Virus record (IMG/VR): IMGVR_UViG_3300025759_000846
Location: 1 to 21,317 of that record
DNA: 21,317 nt
Origin: a virus
Strand: one strand, 5' to 3'
The position numbers and the translations under genes were made by a program. The notes under the pieces were generated by a model. That model searched no databases. It saw only the letters and a program-made list of their open reading frames with translations, and was not told the DNA's origin. Of the stretch, positions 16,140 to 21,317 are shown piece by piece (positions within the stretch are counted from its first letter, which is position 1; each line of letters opens with the position of its first letter).

Positions 16140-16540
16140 TACTTCTTCCTTACTGATATGACATACTCGGTATCGACGTTCATACCCTTGGGCATTACGT
16201 CTGGGTTCTCCTCCAAAAACTGTTTGATGTTAGTCTGGTTCAAACGCTTGTCTAAGAATTCAGGTACGTCATGCTCCTTTATGAAGCTGTACATTTGTTC
16301 CCAATCGTTAGTCCAATATTTCGTTTTAGTAGACCGAAAAAACAAACCTTCAGAGGTTCTAACGCTCTCGACATTATGTGTTTCACAGTAGTCCAGCAGC
16401 GCATTCTTTAGGATTTCCTGTTGGCGAACCAACGCTCCATCTTCTTCTTTAAACCGCGCAGATAGCTCCGCTCTTTTTGCCCGTAATTTGATATAGGCTT
16501 TGGTTAGCTTATCCGCAGGGATGTTTGGTACATCCTCCAT
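16139..16540 (-). CDS. Conserved 133-aa phage protein, N-terminal coiled coil
   Basis: 133 aa. Residues 10-50 are a charged helix (KLTKAYIKLRAKRAELSARF) likely to form a coiled coil. The C-terminal part is an ordered alpha/beta region with VESVRTSEGLFFRSTKTKYW (58-77) and an EFLDKRLNQTN segment. I recognise it as a recurring hypothetical protein of marine phage replication modules, loosely like Gp157-type nuclease-associated helices, but the function is not known. It has a good ribosome binding site, AGGAGA, about seven bases before the ATG, and follows a possible promoter in the short gap after the helicase gene. It ends in TAATG overlap with the HTH gene, so the two are probably made together. 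Confidence 0.8.
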   Translation of the reverse strand: MEDVPNIPADKLTKAYIKLRAKRAELSARFKEEDGALVRQQEILKNALLDYCETHNVESVRTSEGLFFRSTKTKYWTNDWEQMYSFIKEHDVPEFLDKRLNQTNIKQFLEENPDVMPKGMNVDTEYVISVRKK

Positions 16541-16568
16541 GTGCGTTCTCCTATTTATCAGGATTTAC

Positions 16569-16597
16569 ACTCTAGTTATTAATCGTAACCTAGTCAA
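16569..16597 (-). promoter_or_regulatory. Possible sigma70-type promoter within the replication operon
   Basis: On the minus strand TTGACT (16597-16592) and TAGAGT (16574-16569) are separated by 17 bases. The -35 box matches five of six consensus bases and the -10 box four of six. It lies at the end of the helicase gene and the start of a 49-bp gap, so a transcript from here would begin about 20 bases before the ribosome binding site of the 133-aa protein and serve the HTH, SSB and primase genes. Confidence 0.4.
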
Positions 16598-18125
16598 GCA
16601 ATTCTTTGTAAAGGTCGATCATTTTTGTGTGTACGTCTATTCTGTTATTCAGAAGTGAATAAATACGCTTTTCTACAGCAGAACCTTGTAGCTGCACAAC
16701 CGTACAACGGTGCTTCTGACCGGATCTGTGCACCCGTGCGTTAGCTTGGGCGTATGTCTCTAGTGAAGATGTCGGTCCCCACCATACTACAGTGTTGGCT
16801 GCTGTTAACGTCACACCATGTGCCGCAGACTGCGGTTGAATAACTAACACCTTCGGATCATCAGTATTCTGGAACCGTTTAAAGATGTCAGTTCGTTGTG
16901 CGACAGAAACATCTCCGCGTATTACTTCCGTAGAAACCCCATCATTACGCAACTTTTCAGTCAGTATGTCAATGGTATGTTTGAAGGGCACGAACACTAG
17001 AACCTTTTGACTGCTTTCATCTATGACTTCTTTGAGCACGTTGTATCTGTGCTTGATGTCAAACTCTAACGTGTCGCCTTCGTCTGTGTATACCGCACCC
17101 GCTGATATTTGCAGTAGCTTGTTCATAATGTTAGCTGCGTTCATCGCAGACACTTCGTCGTCACCTACCGTCATCGTCATGCGTTTGCGTAGCATCTCAT
17201 AATATTTTTTCTGTTGGCGCGTAAGCTCCACATGTCGGTGAGTATATGTCATCGTGGGTAGATCAAGGCACTCTTCTTTGGTGAACCGTATGGCAGGCTG
17301 CAATATATTAAACACTGTGTCCGATGCATGAGGTTTTATAACCCACCTAAACTGTGACACCTTATTCATAACCATGTCACGAAACGAACCAAAGAACCGT
17401 GGTACAGAATTGGGATTAATTAGTTTAGCCAATCCGTATGCATCTAGTGGTGACTGTGCAGCAGGTGTACCCGTCATCATCCACAACCACGTGTCGTCTT
17501 TTACGATGCGCCGTAGCACCTTCCATCGTTTCGCTTGTGTGTTCTTGTAGTGTGTGGCTTCGTCTACAACGATAAGGTCGAACCCACCATTGATTATCTC
17601 CTCGGCTACAATCTCTACACCGTCATAGTTTATTATGACAAAATCAGAACCTTGCTCGATAATCTCTTTACGTTTCTTAGATGCACCATAGGCTATGGAT
17701 ACACTGCGATGCGGTGCAAAGGTAAACAAGTCTTCGCGCCATGCTGTGTCCATGATCGACAGCGGACATATAACTAGCACACGATTTATTTTGCCCTGCT
17801 TCATCAAAAAGTCAGCGGCCCATATAGCTGATGCGGTCTTACCTGTGCCTTGTTCGTTAAAGCAAAACGCTTTCTGGTTCATGGTCAGGAATGCTGCGGT
17901 CTTTTTCTGGTGCGCAAACGGCGTGTACTTGCCTGTCCATTCGTACCTACCGTTGATCGGTGACGGTACATCTATGTTTAACTTCTTTAGTGTATGTACT
18001 TCGTCGATACCCCACTTCACCAATACTTCGTGATCTTGCACTGTTTTGCTTTTTGGTATTGTTTCAGTGACGCGGTTTGGATTGCGTAGCCGTAACAGCA
18101 ACGCCTTATCATCCACTATTCGCAT
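16590..18125 (-). CDS. SNF2-type superfamily 2 helicase/ATPase
   Basis: 511 aa, a complete two-lobe SF2 motor. Visible motifs: Q-motif-like PFAHQ (Q73), motif I EQGTGKTAS (K96), motif Ia VICPLS, motif II VVDEATHYKN (D188-E189-A190-T191), motif III MTGTP (217-221), and in the second lobe motif V-like QPQSAAHGVTL and motif VI QANARVHRSGQ (R464 and R467 as arginine fingers). The HRxGQ ending places it in the SNF2 group, which translocates on double-stranded DNA, rather than in DnaB-type fork helicases. In phage replication operons such proteins probably help remodel or restart forks or recombine DNA. AGGAGG lies six bases before the ATG. A palindrome (18137-18154) sits directly upstream. Confidence 0.9.
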   Translation of the reverse strand: MRIVDDKALLLRLRNPNRVTETIPKSKTVQDHEVLVKWGIDEVHTLKKLNIDVPSPINGRYEWTGKYTPFAHQKKTAAFLTMNQKAFCFNEQGTGKTASAIWAADFLMKQGKINRVLVICPLSIMDTAWREDLFTFAPHRSVSIAYGASKKRKEIIEQGSDFVIINYDGVEIVAEEIINGGFDLIVVDEATHYKNTQAKRWKVLRRIVKDDTWLWMMTGTPAAQSPLDAYGLAKLINPNSVPRFFGSFRDMVMNKVSQFRWVIKPHASDTVFNILQPAIRFTKEECLDLPTMTYTHRHVELTRQQKKYYEMLRKRMTMTVGDDEVSAMNAANIMNKLLQISAGAVYTDEGDTLEFDIKHRYNVLKEVIDESSQKVLVFVPFKHTIDILTEKLRNDGVSTEVIRGDVSVAQRTDIFKRFQNTDDPKVLVIQPQSAAHGVTLTAANTVVWWGPTSSLETYAQANARVHRSGQKHRCTVVQLQGSAVEKRIYSLLNNRIDVHTKMIDLYKELLD

Positions 18126-18136
18126 GTGTCCTCCTA

Positions 18137-18154
18137 TTTAGGGATTTCCCTAAA
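18137..18154. promoter_or_regulatory. Perfect 8-bp inverted repeat upstream of the helicase start
   Basis: TTTAGGGA (18137-18144) and TCCCTAAA (18147-18154) are exact inverted repeats with a two-base centre, directly before the AGGAGG of the SNF2 helicase gene. It could be a dimeric operator or, in RNA, a small hairpin next to the ribosome binding site. There is no U-tract after it on the minus strand, so a terminator is unlikely. Confidence 0.55.
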
Positions 18155-18159
18155 CGATA

Positions 18160-18429
18160 TTATTTTTTCTTTTTGTAGTTACGTGCGCGGTTCTTGCTGC
18201 GGCTTTCGATTGTTACACCGTCTTTATTTGAACCGCCTTTTGACAAGGCTTTCTTGTGGCTAATATCTTTACCCTCGCGTTTGTCAGCCTTACCGTTCTT
18301 GTTCCTGTCTACACCTTCGCGGTCCATCTTACGTCTTGCACGTTGCCGTTCCATACGGGCTTGGAAGGCTTTGCTGCCGACAGGTTTGTTCTTTTGTTTT
18401 GGGCGATCTTCGGGATTTTTGTAGGGCAT
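18160..18429 (-). CDS. Small basic HNH-like phage protein
   Basis: 89 aa when started at the ATG that overlaps the upstream stop (TGATG); an in-frame ATG eight codons earlier lies inside the nuclease gene and is less likely. The protein is very basic, with an Arg/Lys-rich helix (about 18-36). Its C-terminus, KDISHKKALSKGGSNKDGV followed by KNRARN, resembles the core of small phage HNH proteins ('DHKKPLSKGGSN...N.R'), with Ser in place of the usual Asp before the His. It also contains DRNKNGKADKRE, which matches the spacing of an EF-hand loop. It may be a DNA-binding HNH derivative or a nuclease; activity cannot be judged. It ends 34 bases before the helicase start. Confidence 0.75.
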   Translation of the reverse strand: MPYKNPEDRPKQKNKPVGSKAFQARMERQRARRKMDREGVDRNKNGKADKREGKDISHKKALSKGGSNKDGVTIESRSKNRARNYKKKK

Positions 18430-19097
18430 CAGTTTGCTCCGTTGTATATACACTCAATGATAGGACAGTATCGCTTACACAACCCATTTGGCTTTGCGTT
18501 CCACATGTCTTCTTTTGCTGCGGTTTCCATACGCCCGTATTTATCAAGCCACTTCATCCACAACTTGGCCTTATCATACTCCATGTATGTATCTTTTACC
18601 AAGTCATTACAGACGACAAACAATAAGGCTGCGCGTACCTTCTTTATCTGTGGGTAACGTGCCATGAGTGCGAGGGCCATCAACTCTAACTGTCCCTTGT
18701 CCGCATACTTAGACGACTTGCCTGTCTTGTAGTCCACAACTGTAGCCACTTCGTCATCTAGGATTACAAGGTCAGCGATACCCCGAAACCAAACATCACT
18801 TGCGTAAAAATCACAGGCTTCTAGGTTCTCCGTTAGGCCCATCTTTATTTCACACAATTTTTGCCCATTACGTTCCTTCAAAGATGTTAGGGCTTTCTCT
18901 GCATAGCTAAACTTGCCAGGGATAGGTACGTCTTTGTCGATAAAATCTTCAGCCATTTTATGGAACTCGTTGCCGTACAGAATAGCTTCGGTCTGCACGA
19001 ACGGTATCTCTTTCAAGATATGTTTGTGGTAATATTGTTTGGGGCACTGTTCAAAGTCTTTGATCTTACTGAACGACCAAGGCCATACTTTTGTCAC
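18429..19097 (-). CDS. Cas4/RecB-like PD-(D/E)XK exonuclease with probable Fe-S cluster
   Basis: 222 aa from the preferred GTG. Features in order: SFSKIKDFEQCPKQYY with C18, GNEFH (H46), RGIADLVILDDE (D109), VVDYKTGK (D122, K124), KGQLELMAL (Q136), and a C-terminal cysteine trio LCKRYCPIIEC (C207, C211, C216). One N-terminal plus three C-terminal cysteines is the iron-sulfur pattern of Cas4 and AddB, and D-H-D-x-K-Q is the RecB-family nuclease core. It probably trims DNA ends as a 5'-3' exonuclease for recombination, as in other phages. I chose GTG 19097 because it makes a GTGA overlap with the polymerase stop and has GGAG seven bases upstream; GTG 19103 would be only one base from that site. 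Confidence 0.85.
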   Translation of the reverse strand: MTKVWPWSFSKIKDFEQCPKQYYHKHILKEIPFVQTEAILYGNEFHKMAEDFIDKDVPIPGKFSYAEKALTSLKERNGQKLCEIKMGLTENLEACDFYASDVWFRGIADLVILDDEVATVVDYKTGKSSKYADKGQLELMALALMARYPQIKKVRAALLFVVCNDLVKDTYMEYDKAKLWMKWLDKYGRMETAAKEDMWNAKPNGLCKRYCPIIECIYNGAN

Positions 19098-20923
19098 TCG
19101 CACTCTCCATATGATTTGCCTGTTCCGCTTTCACATGTGATCGGTAATCCATCAGCCCACTTAGGTGTTTGGCTCATACATTCTTCGACATATGCTCGCG
19201 CTTCATCCAACTCCTCGTCGGATACACAAGCCACAATACTGTCATGTACAGTTAGCACAACTTTGTATCTCTTGGCAATGAGTAACATTTGGTATCCAAT
19301 GATGCAACGTGCTATAGCTTGGCACACATTCTCTACAACCTTACCACCGTATATACGGGTGTAGCCACGCCGTGTCTTATACATGTACTCGGCCCCGCGC
19401 TCTCCTTGCTCTGCTATCAGGCCATTGTAAAACATGGGTAGGCCAGAAGGTAAGATTATTGCGTTGCGCTTTGCGTCCACTTGCAACACACCATCACGTC
19501 CAAAGTCTAAACTCTCCCCCCGCTGCATGTACTGCACCATGTTGTTGGCGGCTCGCCACAAGGAACTGATTGCGCCGTTTGCATCACGGTACACCTGTAT
19601 AATACGCCGCGCTTCTTCCAAGTCTATCTGGACACCCATGCCCTGTAACTGTGCTTGGAACTTAACAGCCCCCATGCCGTACCCTGCGCCAAGGATTGTA
19701 GTCTTGCCAACAAACCTCTGATCTTTGCTCACCCCATCTACGGGCACGTTATAGATACTGGATGCCATGTACTTATATACGTCCTCACCATCGGAAAACT
19801 GTTGGGTCAAATCATCTTGCTCTGCAAGCCACGCCAACACACGCGCTTCGATCTGGGAACTGTCGCAGTCTATCAACGAATGTCCTTCGGGTGCGATAAG
19901 GCTTTGCTTTAACTTCTTACCATTTGGTCCACGGCTCGGTAGGTTTTGCAGGTTGATCTTATCGTCGCCACCCCACCGTCCAGTGTGTGCAGCATAATAT
20001 CTTACAGGAACAGGCAACTTGCCACGTTCGGCTATATCTATAAATCGCTGCGTACGTGTTTCTTCTAAGGTACTTTTGCTACCCAAACGTGCCGCCACCA
20101 GAGATTGCACACGATCATCCGCATGTTCTAACAGTTGTTTGAACGCTTCGTCATTCTTAGCGAATGCGTATGTCTCTTTACCTGTGGTCAAACTGGTTTT
20201 CATGGGTGGCTTTACACCAAACCCTTTCAACAGATCGGCAAACTTCTGGTTAGACATCAGGTCTTTCCTGTCGTTTACACCTGCCTCTGCTAATAACTTA
20301 TCCTTACGATCTTTCACATCTTGAAGGTGCGACTGCAACAAGTCACGGTCTAAGTCCAAGGTAGGTTCGGTAAACATACGCAAGGTGGCGTCTATCAAAC
20401 GTAACTCCTGCTTAGGGAACTGTCGGGCCATCCTACTAAAAAGTTTATAGGTGAGGTCCACATCATTGATACAGTAGTCGCCGTACTCCGCTAAATCTAC
20501 GGGTCCAAAATCTCCACGCCTTTTCCCGAGGGCACGTACGACTTCTGTCCCTTTAACGCCGAGATTGTATCTTTCAGATAACGCTGCGAGACTTGCGCGA
20601 GCCTCAGTCCCATGTAGAGCACGGGCGACACACAGAGTATCGGTATACATCCGAGGACGAATATTAAAATGCCAATTAAGAATGGCACCATCAAACATAG
20701 TATTATGGCAAAGTACCATAGCTTCATGCCAGTTGAAACCTTTGAGGTACCTTTCAAGTTGTTCATGTGTCCCACTAGCCCACTCCGCTTCTCCATTGTT
20801 TATTTTTATAGCTACGCCGATCACCTCAAAGCGAGGGTCACGGACGTAGGCTTCTGTGGTTAACTTAGACAGGGAATAATCCCTGTCATAGTATGTTTCA
20901 AAGTCGAGTGTGATTAGGTCCAT
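19094..20923 (-). CDS. polA: Family A DNA polymerase (PolA) with 3'-5' exonuclease domain
   Basis: 609 aa. The exonuclease domain has LDFET (D7, E9), HNTMFD (N74, D78) and YCIND (Y150, D154), so proofreading looks intact. There is no 5' nuclease domain, as in T7 polymerase. The polymerase domain has motif A LIDCDSSQIEAR (D354), motif B RFVGKTTILGAGYG (R403, K407, L411, Y415) and motif C TVHDS (H560, D561, S562). L411 is at the position of E. coli Phe762, and S562 replaces the usual glutamate of HDE. It would be the phage replicative polymerase, working with the primase-helicase and SSB of the same operon. The ATG follows the upstream TAA directly and the ribosome binding site is weak, so coupled translation is likely. 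Confidence 0.95.
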   Translation of the reverse strand: MDLITLDFETYYDRDYSLSKLTTEAYVRDPRFEVIGVAIKINNGEAEWASGTHEQLERYLKGFNWHEAMVLCHNTMFDGAILNWHFNIRPRMYTDTLCVARALHGTEARASLAALSERYNLGVKGTEVVRALGKRRGDFGPVDLAEYGDYCINDVDLTYKLFSRMARQFPKQELRLIDATLRMFTEPTLDLDRDLLQSHLQDVKDRKDKLLAEAGVNDRKDLMSNQKFADLLKGFGVKPPMKTSLTTGKETYAFAKNDEAFKQLLEHADDRVQSLVAARLGSKSTLEETRTQRFIDIAERGKLPVPVRYYAAHTGRWGGDDKINLQNLPSRGPNGKKLKQSLIAPEGHSLIDCDSSQIEARVLAWLAEQDDLTQQFSDGEDVYKYMASSIYNVPVDGVSKDQRFVGKTTILGAGYGMGAVKFQAQLQGMGVQIDLEEARRIIQVYRDANGAISSLWRAANNMVQYMQRGESLDFGRDGVLQVDAKRNAIILPSGLPMFYNGLIAEQGERGAEYMYKTRRGYTRIYGGKVVENVCQAIARCIIGYQMLLIAKRYKVVLTVHDSIVACVSDEELDEARAYVEECMSQTPKWADGLPITCESGTGKSYGECE

Positions 20924-21292
20924 TTAATCACTACCCGCAATCTCACCGCCAAGCGCAGCATAGCCGCATATATCTACAAAGGTGTCTACGTCCTTGGAGC
21001 CATCTCCGTGCAAGCGAGATATTTTTAGCAAGACCATCATAGCCGCTACATCACGCGGTGTGATAAACGCGTTAAGACCAAGGTGGGCATTCCAGTACCC
21101 CGCAATGCGATCAAAGTTTTCTGCCGCATCGCCGTACTCTTCGTGGCGATCACCGTTTATCTTACTAAGTGCATCCTCTAATATGTCAGCACGCGTAGAT
21201 AATGGTGGTAGAGTAGGTGGTTCTTCGGGTATTGTTTCACGTGAAACAACGTCCTTTTCTAACACTTCCTTCGGCGTACCGATCTTACTCAT
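20924..21292 (-). CDS. DUF6378-like phage protein, possibly extending past the window edge
   Basis: 122 aa from the ATG at 21292, which has GGAAG four bases upstream. The frame is open to the right edge, so a longer form starting outside the window cannot be excluded. Residues 1-35 are Pro/Glu-rich and look disordered. From about 36 the sequence ILEDALSKINGDRHEEYGDA, ITPRDVAAMMVLLKISRL and VDTFVDICGYAAL matches the pattern of DUF6378, a common small helical phage protein of unknown role that I associate with nucleotide and replication genes. It is the first visible gene of the replication operon and abuts the polymerase start. A parS-type palindrome is embedded in its N-terminal coding region. 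Confidence 0.8.
   Translation of the reverse strand: MSKIGTPKEVLEKDVVSRETIPEEPPTLPPLSTRADILEDALSKINGDRHEEYGDAAENFDRIAGYWNAHLGLNAFITPRDVAAMMVLLKISRLHGDGSKDVDTFVDICGYAALGGEIAGSD
21233..21248. other. parS: parS-type centromere site (ParB-binding palindrome) inside a coding region
   Basis: TGTTTCACGTGAAACA is a perfect 16-bp palindrome identical to the widely conserved bacterial parS consensus bound by ParB. The symmetry extends to 18 bp (21232-21249). It encodes VVSRET in the N-terminal, probably disordered part of the DUF6378-like protein. The sequence match is certain; whether ParB binds it in the infected cell is inference. Confidence 0.8.
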
Positions 21293-21317
21293 TAGCTTCC
21301 AAACGTAGGCATAGGAC

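Noticed and set aside
20497-20796. A 99-codon minus-strand frame inside the polymerase gene with a hydrophobic, membrane-like stretch.
   Set aside because: It is a shifted frame of the well-conserved exonuclease domain, where both frames cannot easily be constrained. No ribosome binding site was recognised, and the hydrophobic run arises from shifted codons.

Overview
The window looks like part of the genome of an uncultured tailed bacteriophage, most likely a short-tailed, podovirus-like phage from sea water. Genes are packed tightly, many stops and starts overlap (TAATG, GTGA), and no bacterial housekeeping gene is present. The virion genes carry peptide signatures that I recognise from marine phage metagenomes, such as the 'SDGEFVIPADVV' segment and short glycine tags like 'MAGGGI'. 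The host cannot be read from the genes. An exact bacterial parS-type site hints at a host with a chromosomal ParABS system. No terminase, portal, capsid, integrase, RNA polymerase, lysis or tRNA gene is visible, so this is only part of a genome.

Layout: two convergent gene blocks meet near position 12,000. Block 1, plus strand, about 1-11,995, holds five virion or ejection genes: the 3' end of a repeat-built coiled-coil protein, a 230-aa protein with the 'SDGEFVIPADVV' segment, a 275-aa alanine/glutamine-rich virion protein, a 787-aa coiled-coil protein, and a 2246-aa giant. The giant has a zincin-like HEMSH metallopeptidase motif and the helical C-terminal region of phage polyvalent (ejected) proteins. 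A 63-codon gene with a near-perfect ribosome binding site lies out of frame inside the giant's disordered linker.

Block 2, minus strand, about 21,292 down to 12,066, is a replication and recombination operon. In transcription order: a DUF6378-like protein, family A DNA polymerase, Cas4/RecB-like PD-(D/E)XK nuclease with a likely iron-sulfur cluster, a small basic HNH-like protein, SNF2-type helicase, a conserved 133-aa protein, an excisionase-like HTH protein, single-stranded DNA-binding protein, AEP primase fused to a DUF927-like helicase, and a conserved 75-aa protein. Together these cover priming, unwinding, strand protection, synthesis and end processing. The block ends at a hairpin terminator directly after the giant's stop codon.

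Most notable: (1) an exact 16-bp match to the bacterial parS consensus inside the first gene of the replication operon; (2) the nested gene in the giant; (3) a leucine at the polymerase position equivalent to E. coli Phe762, with an altered motif C; (4) a DNA-identical 201-bp tandem repeat lying exactly at the left end of the window; (5) a cluster of beta-clamp-binding-like motifs in the giant. No stretch above 300 bases lacks a gene.
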